NCBI GenBank assembly: GCA_016784735.1
Contig: JADHUC010000054.1
Span: 1 to 44,495, forward strand
Length of the DNA: 44,495 nucleotides
From: Pirellulaceae bacterium
Lineage (GTDB): Bacteria > Planctomycetota > Planctomycetia > Pirellulales > Pirellulaceae
Direction: 5' to 3'
Position numbers and translations under genes: made by a program. The notes under the pieces were generated by a model. It saw nothing but the letters and a program-made list of their open reading frames with translations. It did no database searches and had not been told where the DNA came from. Numbering within the stretch: the stretch's first letter is position 1; each line of letters starts with the position of its first letter. Below are positions 15,559-24,080 of the stretch, piece by piece.

Positions 15559-17139
15559 CTATTGTCCTTTGCGAGCGTTCTTTTCGACAACAGGGAGCCC
15601 GTCGTCCGGTTGGTTCCACAAGCGATAGGGATCGTCCAGGCGGCGCATTTCAGCAAGCAATAGGGCTTCCATCTCCGCCAGCTTGCCTCTGTAACGCGGA
15701 TCTTCGGCAAGGTCTCGTTGGTCGGCCGATAATGTGGCGCCCGTCAACGCCGCCACCTTTGGATCGCGATGTTCCTCCAGGAATTCGTCCGGGTTGTCGG
15801 CCAGGTTGAAAAGCTGCGTTTCCCGCACGTCATCCCGTAGGGAATCGTACTTGAGAAGTTTCCAATCGCCTTTCTTGACGCAACGCATCCCGGGTTTGGC
15901 GCCCCCGCAGTAGACGCCGTAGAGCACGTCGCGGACGGTTTCCTGTTTGCCCTGGAGTACCGGCTTCAGGCTGATTCCTTCGCTGGTCTTGGGGGGCGTG
16001 ATGTCTGCCAGATCGCAGAGGGTTGAGAGAACGTCGAGGAGGTAGATGTTGCCCTTCACGCGGGAGTTGGGCTGAATGCCCGGCCCTTTGACAATGAAAG
16101 GGACGCGCCACGTGTGGTCGTATAGGTTCTGTTTTCCTTGCAGGCCGTGACGTCCGATGGCCATGCCGTGGTCGGCCGTGTAGAAGATGTACGTGTTGTC
16201 TAACTCGCCCATGGCTTCGAGTTCTTCAAGTACGCGGCCGATCTGGATGTCGATGTTCTCACTGCAAGCGAACTCCCGGCCAAGTTCGTTCCGGATCGTG
16301 CGTTTATCCCGTTTATGCCAGACACCGCTCACATTCACCTCGTCGCGGACCGTCATGTGCGTGTTGTCGAAGGGGTGGGCAGGCAGGTAGTTGCCCGGCA
16401 GGCGCGGCTGCTTCGGGTCGGCTGGCGGAAGCTGGTTCTTGTCTGTGTGATTGACGGCCCCGTACTTCGCGAGCAAGTCCGGTTTGCCGTCGCGAACGTC
16501 GTGGGGATGAGAGAATCCGAAGTAGATCAGGAACGGATCGGTGTCCTCGGCCGCTTTGCGTTCGGCCAGATATTCCAGGACTCGCTCGGCGTGCCAGGCG
16601 CTACCAGTTTCGTCCGTTCCGCCCCTCTTCGTGGCGTCGTGACGAACGGTGAACAGTTCGTTGGCCGCCTCATAGCTGTTGCCCCGTTTGCAGGTTCGCA
16701 TGGTATCGTAGCCCGCTCGGTTGAAGACGGCGGGCATCGTGTATTGGGCCAAGTCCGGTGGAACCAACTTCGGATTGGTGATGTGCGGATTGTTCATTCG
16801 CCCAGGCTTGTTGGGAATGTGCCAGACGGTTCGGCCGGACATGACCATGTGCCGCGAGGGCGTGCAGACGCCGCCCGTCCAAGCGCCCATGTGGTACGCC
16901 CCGTCGAAGACCATCCCGTCTGCTGCCAGGCGGTCGATGGTCGGCGTTTGCAGTTCCGAATCGGGATTGTAGACGCTCAGGTCAAATGGCGACTGGTCGT
17001 CGACGATGATGAAGAGGATGTTGGGACGGTCGTCAGCAGCAATTGCTGCATGAACCGTACCAAACAGGCTTAGCAGGAAGAGCGGCGGTACGACCAATTG
17101 TCTTCGACAAGTGTGCGAGAGTAGCTTCGTGCGGTTCAT
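15559..17139 (-). CDS. S1 family sulfatase
   Basis: A 526-residue exported sulfatase with a signal segment at 15-35 (VVPPLFLLSLFGTVHAAIAA). Metal-binding NILFIIVDDQSP is followed by GAWTGGVCTPSRHMVMSGR, in which Cys92 of C-T-P-S-R is the formylglycine precursor. SHPHDVRDG, YTADHGMAIGRHGLQGKQNLYDH and RVPFIVKGPG are the other hallmark blocks, and the C-terminus carries the usual NLADNPDE segment. The 'GAWTGGVCTPSR' environment is distinctive and suggests a different S1 subfamily from the other copies here. Four bases separate its start from the preceding sulfatase stop, and four bases separate its stop from the GH-D-like gene, so all three are co-translated in practice. Confidence 0.96.
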   Translation of the reverse strand: MNRTKLLSHTCRRQLVVPPLFLLSLFGTVHAAIAADDRPNILFIIVDDQSPFDLSVYNPDSELQTPTIDRLAADGMVFDGAYHMGAWTGGVCTPSRHMVMSGRTVWHIPNKPGRMNNPHITNPKLVPPDLAQYTMPAVFNRAGYDTMRTCKRGNSYEAANELFTVRHDATKRGGTDETGSAWHAERVLEYLAERKAAEDTDPFLIYFGFSHPHDVRDGKPDLLAKYGAVNHTDKNQLPPADPKQPRLPGNYLPAHPFDNTHMTVRDEVNVSGVWHKRDKRTIRNELGREFACSENIDIQIGRVLEELEAMGELDNTYIFYTADHGMAIGRHGLQGKQNLYDHTWRVPFIVKGPGIQPNSRVKGNIYLLDVLSTLCDLADITPPKTSEGISLKPVLQGKQETVRDVLYGVYCGGAKPGMRCVKKGDWKLLKYDSLRDDVRETQLFNLADNPDEFLEEHRDPKVAALTGATLSADQRDLAEDPRYRGKLAEMEALLLAEMRRLDDPYRLWNQPDDGLPVVEKNARKGQ

Positions 17140-17143
17140 TAGA

Positions 17144-18898
17144 TTAGCCTTCGTACTGAATGGTCACAAAATAGGCAACGCCGTCTTTGCCTTCGCCGAT
17201 CAGCGCGGTATTCAGATCGGCGTCACCCGCCTTGAGGTCTAGAGTGAAGCTGGCATGGGTATCCTCAGGGAAGACTGCTTTTTCAATCGTCTGCCCGTCA
17301 ACCGACACGCGGACTTTTTCGATCGCAAAATCCGTTTCCATATTTCGGCCCCCTTTCCCGAGAGGCAGTCCGGTGTAGAGCGGATAGCGGGAAAGCTTAA
17401 AGACGTATCTTCCGTCGCGAACGATACGCACCTTGTAGGGTCCATGGGCCTGCTTGAGTTTCTCCGCGTCGCCTTGACCGAACGCCTGCGAGCCAGAGAT
17501 CTCCTTGACCCAATAAACGTCCTGGCTGGTCAAGTCTACGATGGGCGCCTGCGGATCGCCGAGGACGAATCGTACTGGCTCTCGTACCAAGAGCTTCCCC
17601 CGCGCGTGATAAGCGTCAAACCGGGCGTTCAGCTCTTCCACCACCTCAGGATATTCCGCCGCCACATCGTCTACCTGCATCCGGTCAGTGGAGATGTTGT
17701 ACAGATGCGTGCCGGCCAGCAATCGCCAGTCTTTCCAGATCACACAGTTTTGGTTCTCGCGTTGGTCCAGTTTCTTGGGATTGAAGTAATAGAAGAAGAT
17801 CGTGCGGTCATCGTCTACTGGATCGAGGGGCTGTTCCAGATAGGGTTGAAAGGAACGTCCCGCAAACTCTACGTGCTTCGGCGCGTCGAGTTCGCACAGA
17901 TCGAGCAGCGTCGGGTAGACGTCATGCACCGATATTAGCGTGTTATTCCTGATGCCGGGTTCGATCTCACCAGCGGGCCAGCGAAGGTAGCAAAACACAC
18001 GATGCCCGCCCTCTTCCTGCGACCCCTTCTTGCCTCGCATTCCCATGTTCCAGTAGTTGGGCGTCCGCGAGATCGCCGCACCTTGCACGCCGTCGTCGGT
18101 CGTCATGAGAATGATTGTGTTCTCATCCAGCCCCGTTTTCTGGAGACAGGTCATCAGCCGTCCGACGTTTTCATCAAAGTTGTCGATCATGCCGTAGAGA
18201 ATAGCCAGCTTTTCATCGATGCCGTCTTCCAAATACGGCCTGGAGTATTCTTCAGCCACCTTGAGGGGAAGGTGGGTGATGTTAGGCGCGAGATAGAGGA
18301 AGAATGGTCTCTCTCGGTTTTCGCGGATGAAACGCATGGTTTCGTCAAAGAAAACGTCGGTGCAGTAGCCCCTGAATCTCTCGGGTTTTCCGTTGCGGTA
18401 ATAGGTGTCGTCGAAGTAGTCGTTGCCCCAGTAGTCCGCGATCTGCCCGACAGCCCCGCAACGCAGTCCGACCACGTCATCGAAGCCCTGATCCTGCGGC
18501 CGCATTGGCCAGTTGTCGCCCAGGTGCCACTTGCCGAATTGTCCCGTCCTGTAACCGCCGGCTTGGAAGGCTTCCGCAATCGTAAACGTATCGCCGCGCA
18601 TCATGGTACGGCCGAGGCTGGTGCGCCATGCGCCGGTCTGCTCGGCATATTGCCCGGACATCAACCCCGCGCGCGACGCCGTACACATCGGCATCTGATG
18701 AAAGTTAGTCAGGCTCACACCCTCGGAGGCCAGTTTGTCGATATGGGGTGTGTTCACATACGGATTTCCTTGGAATCCGATGTTATTCCCGGTGTCGTCG
18801 GTCATGATGAGGATCACATTCGGCTTTGCCGCCGAAGCCACACCAACCAGGGCGATTGCGAATAGACACGCCACGGTACCCGAGCTTGTTCTTCTCAT
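17144..18898 (-). CDS. S1 arylsulfatase with C-T-A-S-R active site and C-terminal beta domain
   Basis: A 584-residue exported sulfatase. The ATG at 18898 is preceded by AAGGAG at the right distance; the GTG at 18904 would lie in that ribosome-binding site, so I reject it. Signal peptide 1-23; NVILIMTDDTGNN; Cys72 in C-T-A-S-R, a CxAxR version of the usual CxPSR; GKWHLGDNWP; TTDDGVQGAAISRTPN; KKGSQEEGGHRV. About the last 90 residues (from YKVRIVRDGRYVFKLSRYP) form the extra beta-sandwich that many planctomycete arylsulfatases of about 580 residues carry. CxAxR sulfatases are also modified to formylglycine, by FGE or anSME. The gene follows a 227-bp gap that contains the remains of another sulfatase. 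Confidence 0.96.
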   Translation of the reverse strand: MRRTSSGTVACLFAIALVGVASAAKPNVILIMTDDTGNNIGFQGNPYVNTPHIDKLASEGVSLTNFHQMPMCTASRAGLMSGQYAEQTGAWRTSLGRTMMRGDTFTIAEAFQAGGYRTGQFGKWHLGDNWPMRPQDQGFDDVVGLRCGAVGQIADYWGNDYFDDTYYRNGKPERFRGYCTDVFFDETMRFIRENRERPFFLYLAPNITHLPLKVAEEYSRPYLEDGIDEKLAILYGMIDNFDENVGRLMTCLQKTGLDENTIILMTTDDGVQGAAISRTPNYWNMGMRGKKGSQEEGGHRVFCYLRWPAGEIEPGIRNNTLISVHDVYPTLLDLCELDAPKHVEFAGRSFQPYLEQPLDPVDDDRTIFFYYFNPKKLDQRENQNCVIWKDWRLLAGTHLYNISTDRMQVDDVAAEYPEVVEELNARFDAYHARGKLLVREPVRFVLGDPQAPIVDLTSQDVYWVKEISGSQAFGQGDAEKLKQAHGPYKVRIVRDGRYVFKLSRYPLYTGLPLGKGGRNMETDFAIEKVRVSVDGQTIEKAVFPEDTHASFTLDLKAGDADLNTALIGEGKDGVAYFVTIQYEG

Positions 18899-18907
18899 GG
18901 TCACTCC

Positions 18908-19093
18908 TTATGGCCGTGCAGCTTTCTTAAATGTGTCCCATTTGTCCCGCGGCTTGAATGATGGGGCGTCATAGTCACCTCCGGCATGACTCTCTTGCAT
19001 GCTTTCCAGGTAAGCTAGCAGGTCCTGCGTCATCTGTTTCACGCGCTCGGGATGTTCGGATCCCTGGCAAACCACGGCAGTCGCCATCGACAA
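18908..19093 (-). pseudogene. Remnant: C-terminal end of a deleted sulfatase gene
   Basis: In the only sizeable gap of the long operon, one frame reads SEHPERVKQMTQDLLAYLESM, then GGDYDAP and DKWDTFKKAARP before a TAA. This is the standard tail of an S1 sulfatase ('...HPERVKxMxxxLxAWxxS...GxDY'), without any catalytic part. The nominal ATG at 19093 and the first few residues do not resemble the family, and 19094-19125 contains stops in this frame. The best explanation is that a sulfatase gene once stood between those at 20784 and 18898 and lost all but its last ~50 codons. It is unlikely to be translated into anything functional. A short genuine peptide gene is the less likely alternative. 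Confidence 0.65.
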
Positions 19094-19125
19094 AAGTCAA
19101 CCAAGCGCTAGGCGTTTCACCAAGC

Positions 19126-20784
19126 TCATTCTTTCTTGCCTTTCTGCTGTTTGCTGTTGACCGGGTTGGTGGCGACTTCGTGCGAGATGCGGATGGCTTC
19201 TTTCTCGCCGCCATTCCAATGCTTGGCGACGATCTCAGCGATGTGCGGATCGTCCGTGTCATGATCCTCCACCGAGACACGCGTTGCTAGTAACTGCTCC
19301 TTCAAGCGATTGGTGGTTTGGGCGTGCTCCGGATGACCGTGGAGGTTGTCCATTTCCAGCGGATCGTTCTGGATGTCGTAGAGTTCCCAAGCGGGAGGAG
19401 TCGGCGCAGCGCCCTTTCCCGGAGTTTCATCGACACCGTAGAAGAAGATCAGCTTCCACTGCTTGGTGCGGATTCCAAAATGTGCTGGATTGTAGTGATG
19501 CTTCATGTGCATCCAGTAGCGGTAATAGGTTGCTTGACGCCAGTCGATCGGTTCCTTCCCGGTTTCCATGATCGAGCGAAAGCTGCGTCCCTGCATCGAC
19601 TTTGGCGTTTTCACTCCCGCGTAGTCCAGCAACATCGGCGCGAAATCTGTGTTGTTGATCAACGCGTCGGAGCGAGTTCCCGATTCAATTGCCTTTGGGT
19701 AACGCACAATGAATGGCATCCGCAGCGATTCCTCGTACATCCATCGCTTGTCGATGTAATCGTGCTCGCCCAGCATCATTCCCTGATCCGACGTGTAGAC
19801 GACAATGGTGTTGTCCAACTCGCCTTCCCGTCTGAAGTAATCGAGCAGCCGTTTGATGTTGTCATCCACGCCGCGCACGCAGCGCAGGTACTGCTTCAGG
19901 TAACTCTGATATCCGGCACGTTTAACTTCGTCGTCCGTCATCACGGAGAGCATTGGTCTCAGCGCCCGATCTCTGCCGACGTGAGAGCGGTATTTGTGTC
20001 GCCTGCCAACGGAGGAACCGATCATGAACAATAACTCGTCGTTGTGTCCGCGCGTGGCGATGGAACCGTTGTTCTGGTTGTCAAACAGGCTTTCCGGTTC
20101 GGGAATATCGATGTCGGCATAGAGGCTGTCGTAGCGTGCATGGGCATCCCACGGCCCGTGCGGCGCCTTGAAATGGGTCAGGAGCATGAACGGCTTGGTC
20201 TTGTCCCGCTGTTTCAGCCATTCGATGGACGACTGCGCGATGAGGTCGGAACAATATCCTGTTTGCGTGTAACAGGACTCCTCCGCCTGCGGAGAAACAC
20301 GCTCGAAGAATTCAGGGTTGTGATATTTGCCCTGGCTCTGGAGCACCTTGTAGTAGTCGAATGCCAGCGGTTGGATGCCGAGGTGCCACTTTCCGATAAC
20401 GGCCGTCTGATAGCCCGCATTGCGCATCTCTAGCGGCAGCGTCTGTTCTTCCTTCGCGACTCTGCCGCCGAGGCTGCGGACACCGTTCATGTGGCTGTAC
20501 TGTCCCGTCAGGATCGAGGCGCGGCTGGGGCTGCACACCGAGTTGTTGCAGAACGTGTTCTCCAACACCATCCCTTCAGCGGCTAGTTTGTCGAGCGTCG
20601 GTGTGGGGTTGAGCGGTGCAAGCCGACCACCGTACGCCCCGATCGCCGTCACTGCATGGTCGTCTGACATGAGGAAGAGAATGTTGGGACGGTCTTCGTC
20701 TGCTGCCGTCGAAGGCACGACCGAGTGCAAGAACCCGACCAGCAACACAATCGCCAGAAACGAAATTCTGTTGTCAGCGGTCAT
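19126..20784 (-). CDS. S1 family sulfatase (iduronate-sulfatase/heparan-sulfatase-like)
   Basis: A 552-residue exported sulfatase whose ATG overlaps the stop of the preceding fucosidase gene (ATGA). Signal peptide 1-28 (FLAIVLLVGFLHSVVPSTAA). NILFLMSDDHA, then Cys84 in C-S-P-S-R followed by ASILTGQYSHMNG, GKWHLGIQP, HFKAPHGPW and YTSDQGMMLGEHDYIDKRWMYEESLRMPFIVRYP. This architecture is common for planctomycete enzymes annotated as heparan N-sulfatase or iduronate-2-sulfatase-like; many act on algal glycans, so the annotation does not fix the substrate. The C-terminus is Lys-rich (KQQKGKKE). Downstream lies the sulfatase remnant and then the next sulfatase gene. Confidence 0.96.
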   Translation of the reverse strand: MTADNRISFLAIVLLVGFLHSVVPSTAADEDRPNILFLMSDDHAVTAIGAYGGRLAPLNPTPTLDKLAAEGMVLENTFCNNSVCSPSRASILTGQYSHMNGVRSLGGRVAKEEQTLPLEMRNAGYQTAVIGKWHLGIQPLAFDYYKVLQSQGKYHNPEFFERVSPQAEESCYTQTGYCSDLIAQSSIEWLKQRDKTKPFMLLTHFKAPHGPWDAHARYDSLYADIDIPEPESLFDNQNNGSIATRGHNDELLFMIGSSVGRRHKYRSHVGRDRALRPMLSVMTDDEVKRAGYQSYLKQYLRCVRGVDDNIKRLLDYFRREGELDNTIVVYTSDQGMMLGEHDYIDKRWMYEESLRMPFIVRYPKAIESGTRSDALINNTDFAPMLLDYAGVKTPKSMQGRSFRSIMETGKEPIDWRQATYYRYWMHMKHHYNPAHFGIRTKQWKLIFFYGVDETPGKGAAPTPPAWELYDIQNDPLEMDNLHGHPEHAQTTNRLKEQLLATRVSVEDHDTDDPHIAEIVAKHWNGGEKEAIRISHEVATNPVNSKQQKGKKE

Positions 20785-22313
20785 TTCGTTGTGATCCTCA
20801 GGGAGTATGCGAAATCACAGGGTTGCTCGGGCGGGAGAGTCACCTCGAGCCCAGCGGTCGACTGACTCCAGGTGAGCGGGCCTTCGTGACCGAGCAAGCT
20901 TACCGACGCAATCTCGAGGTCGGCGTTCTCCGCGAGTGATCGCACTGTGAGCTTATCGTCCTCGGGCCAATCCAGGGCGATGGCATAGAGCGTATCGCCT
21001 TTGGTCGTGAAGCGAATGTCCTCCGAGGTGAACTCTTTTCTCCAGTCCCATTGTTCCTTTTCTTCGCCCTTCGCGTTCTTCTTCATGCCGCGAGTAACCG
21101 TGGGTCCTTCGGCATGCGTGGTCCAAGGCTCCGTCCCGTAAATTGCTTCGCCGTTGATCTTCAGCCAGCGGCCGATCCCGCGCATGATCTCTTGCTCTTC
21201 CAGAGGAATGGAACCGTCGCCTTTGGGAGTCAGCGACAGCAGGAAGATGCCGCCGCGGCTGACCACATCGACAATGCTGCGAACGTGGTAGTCGGCGCCG
21301 TCTCGGTACGTTTTGTTGTTGACGTAGCTCCAGGGATAGGCGATGGCTCGATCGATCAGGAACCAAGGTCCCACATCGGTCGGCATGTCGCGACCGTTTT
21401 CAAAGCAACGGAGTCCAACCGACTCGGGGAAGTTGAATTCGCCGCCGTGCTTGTTGCAGACGGTCACTTCCTGCCCGTTGTCGCTCGCACGATTGAAGTA
21501 GTTGGCCAGGACATTCAGCACATACGACTCCGGTGGATGGTCGTTGCGCATCGAAGTTCGCAGGCCATCGAACCAAATCAAATCGGGACGATATTTGTCG
21601 ACCACCTCATTCACTTTCAACTTCCACTGGTCGGAGAAGTTTTTGGTCGAGCCGGTGAATGCCGTCCAGTAGAAGTCCGAGTACTTCGGATCAAACACGT
21701 CCCAATCTTGACGCATCTGGTCGGTGATATCGTCTTCCTTCATCGCGCCGGTGCAGTACCCGAAGGTGCGGCCGTGATGGAACGTTGCTAGTAGCTTCAT
21801 ATCATCGTAGTTGCGTACGGCTGCGGCGATCTCGCCGTAGACATCCCGTTTGGGGCCCGTGTTCTTCGAGTTCCAACGACTAATCTCACTATCCCACAAA
21901 AGAAAGCCGTCGTGGTGTACCAGGCAAATTCCGCCGAATTTGGCACCTGCTTCGTGCATCAGCCCTACCCACTCATCCGCGTCGAATTTCGGAGCCGTAA
22001 ACATGGGGATGAAGTCCTTGTAGCCGAAGTCTTTCAGCGGCCCGTACTTCTCAGCGTGGTAGGAGTGTACTCCCTTCTTGTCGGTCTTGGCGCCTTCGTA
22101 CAGGTTGCGGATATAGTCCGGACCGCCATGCGCCGGTACGGAGTACACGCCCCAGTGCGTGTAGACACCGAATTTGGCGTCCTTCAACCACTGCGGAATC
22201 TGCTGCCCGGACAGCGAATCCCAGGTTGGCTCGAATGGCTCGGCGGCAAACGTGCCTGTCCAGGCCAACAGCATGGCTCCAATCGTATAGATGTTGATAG
22301 GGAAGCGTTTCAT
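20781..22313 (-). CDS. GH29 alpha-L-fucosidase
   Basis: A 510-residue exported fucosidase. The ATG at 22313 starts a normal signal peptide (MKRFPINIYTIGAMLLAWTG); a TTG thirteen codons upstream is open but less plausible. Family landmarks: IPQWLKDAKFGVYTHWGVYSVPAHG near residue 40, CLVHHDGFLLW near 130, and RPDLIWFDGLRTSMRND with expected nucleophile Asp249. The barrel ends with RGGIFLLSLTPKGDGSIP and the C-terminal sandwich has TTKGDTLYAIALDWP. It resembles the GH29 gene at 11.5 kb more than the divergent one at 4.5 kb, yet loop sequences such as GCTGAMKEDDITDQM-like insertions differ, so the enzymes probably recognise different fucose linkages. It lies 57 bp after a sulfatase and overlaps the next sulfatase by 4 bp. 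Confidence 0.96.
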   Translation of the reverse strand: MKRFPINIYTIGAMLLAWTGTFAAEPFEPTWDSLSGQQIPQWLKDAKFGVYTHWGVYSVPAHGGPDYIRNLYEGAKTDKKGVHSYHAEKYGPLKDFGYKDFIPMFTAPKFDADEWVGLMHEAGAKFGGICLVHHDGFLLWDSEISRWNSKNTGPKRDVYGEIAAAVRNYDDMKLLATFHHGRTFGYCTGAMKEDDITDQMRQDWDVFDPKYSDFYWTAFTGSTKNFSDQWKLKVNEVVDKYRPDLIWFDGLRTSMRNDHPPESYVLNVLANYFNRASDNGQEVTVCNKHGGEFNFPESVGLRCFENGRDMPTDVGPWFLIDRAIAYPWSYVNNKTYRDGADYHVRSIVDVVSRGGIFLLSLTPKGDGSIPLEEQEIMRGIGRWLKINGEAIYGTEPWTTHAEGPTVTRGMKKNAKGEEKEQWDWRKEFTSEDIRFTTKGDTLYAIALDWPEDDKLTVRSLAENADLEIASVSLLGHEGPLTWSQSTAGLEVTLPPEQPCDFAYSLRITTK

Positions 22314-22370
22314 TTCACAGGTGCTCGCTAAACTGAGTTGTGGTTTGGGCAAATGGAAAGTGTGCCGCCG

Positions 22371-24080
22371 TCATCGCGACGATTGGATCGGTTCGGTGAA
22401 CTCGGCGAATGTACCTGGGACGTTGCCTACCGCCTCGCGGAGCAGCCGACGCATCGCTTCGACGCGCGTCTTCAGCCGTCCGTCCTGGTAGAGATTCTCT
22501 CGCTCAAGTGGGTCCTCATGGACGTTGTAGAGTTGATCCTGGTCATAGTAATTCGGATAGAACTTCATGGCCGGGCCTTCCGAACCTCGTCCACCAGGCC
22601 GGTCGGCCAAATGGGTGTATGGCTTCGGCGGATTCGGCGGCAGTGAAGGCGGCAGGCGAAAGGCCAGGTATTTCCAGCCGTCCTGGAGCACGGCACGGGT
22701 CGCGCCCAGTTCGAAGAACAGATAGTCGTGGATCTCTCGCTCACTTCCCTGAAGTACGGGAACGAAGCTATTTCCATCCACGGCGTGCCGATCCTCGCCG
22801 GGAACTCCGCAGAGGTCCATAATTGTCGGCGCGAAGTCGATGTTGGAGACTCGGACTTCCGTTTGCCGGCCGCCCTTCACGTAGCGGGGCGACCATACGA
22901 AGCTGACGGAACGAATGCCGCCTTCGTAGAGTGAGCCTTTGCCACTTTCGACACCGTGGTCGTCGAAGTAGAAAACGATCGTGTTGTTGAGTTCTCCCAA
23001 CTCTTCAAGCCTGTTCAAGACGGCGCCAATGCCGTCGTCGAGCCAGAGCAGATCACAAGCCGGACCATCTGTGGAAAGGCCTGCCTTGCGGACTCGCTCG
23101 GAGATGCTTGAGCGGGGCGGTTGGACATCCAGCGGCGAACCCAGCAAACCGGCGGGCGTGGCCAGTGGGTCGCCCGTGTATTTCCTATTGGCCGGTCCCG
23201 GCCCATGGTTCAACGTCGTTGCCATGTAAAGGAAGAACGGCTTCTCCGTCTGCTTCCATGCGTCGAGGAAATCAAGGGCACCGCCGGTAATCCAGTCCAC
23301 GTTGTGGTACTCGAGCGCCTTGCACGTATGCCCAGGAAGATTGCCGGCGTAAACACTGGCCGCGAAATCGAATCCACAGGCTTTCAACGACTCCACTTGC
23401 TCGCGTTGTTTGGCTGCATAGTAACCGGCCACCTCCGGTTGCCGCGGATCGGCGTCGTCCGCAGGTGCCTCTGTCTCACGGCTCTTTGATCTGAGCTTGA
23501 TCACATGGTTCTTGCCCACGGCTCCGGTGAAGTATCCGGTCCTTTGCAGCGTACGGGCGATATCGGAAGTCTCGCCGTCAATGTGGCTGTTCCAAGTAAT
23601 GTTGACTTGTTCGCCTCTTTCGGCAGCCTTGGCAAATGATGGAGAGCGACTGGCATAGGTTCCCGTCAGAACTGAATATCGGGATGGAGTGCAGACCGGG
23701 CTCGAAACGTACTGGTTCAGGAATACGACCCCTTCCGTCGCTAGCCGGTCGATATTCGGTGTTAGATTCCGGGGTTCGCCTCGTTCGTCACGCCCTTCCG
23801 GGAGGAAGTTGAATTCCGATCGCTCCTGGTCGTCCGTGATGATGAACAGGACATTCGGCTTGGTACCCGCATTGGCTGCCAACTGAACGAGACCCATCGA
23901 GGTGAACACGACTAGAATCAACGCTGGTGTCCATCGTCGTGTTAAATCGCAGGGCGGTTGGGCCGCCAGCCAACTTCGAGCTACCACTCGATAGACAGTG
24001 GTCCGCTCCCGTTGGTCGCTTACTCTGCGAAAGACTTCACGATCTTGGGCAATAGCAGTACGGGAAGAAAGGTATCTCAT
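22371..24080 (-). CDS. S1 family sulfatase with long N-terminal extension
   Basis: A 569-residue sulfatase starting at an ATG that overlaps the FecR gene stop (ATGA). About 50 Arg-rich residues precede the hydrophobic export segment (TPALILVVFTSMGLVQLAANAG), so either the signal peptide has an unusually long n-region or translation begins later; the 4-bp coupling favours the annotated start. Catalytic features: NVLFIITDDQ, Cys130 in C-T-P-S-R within YVSSPVCTPSRYSVLTG, VGKNHVIK, TLNHGPGP, FYFDDHGVESGKGSLYEGGIRSVSFV. The conserved GKxH block reads GKNH rather than the common GKWH, marking a distinct S1 subfamily. It is the first enzyme gene after the regulators in the long operon. Confidence 0.94.
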   Translation of the reverse strand: MRYLSSRTAIAQDREVFRRVSDQRERTTVYRVVARSWLAAQPPCDLTRRWTPALILVVFTSMGLVQLAANAGTKPNVLFIITDDQERSEFNFLPEGRDERGEPRNLTPNIDRLATEGVVFLNQYVSSPVCTPSRYSVLTGTYASRSPSFAKAAERGEQVNITWNSHIDGETSDIARTLQRTGYFTGAVGKNHVIKLRSKSRETEAPADDADPRQPEVAGYYAAKQREQVESLKACGFDFAASVYAGNLPGHTCKALEYHNVDWITGGALDFLDAWKQTEKPFFLYMATTLNHGPGPANRKYTGDPLATPAGLLGSPLDVQPPRSSISERVRKAGLSTDGPACDLLWLDDGIGAVLNRLEELGELNNTIVFYFDDHGVESGKGSLYEGGIRSVSFVWSPRYVKGGRQTEVRVSNIDFAPTIMDLCGVPGEDRHAVDGNSFVPVLQGSEREIHDYLFFELGATRAVLQDGWKYLAFRLPPSLPPNPPKPYTHLADRPGGRGSEGPAMKFYPNYYDQDQLYNVHEDPLERENLYQDGRLKTRVEAMRRLLREAVGNVPGTFAEFTEPIQSSR

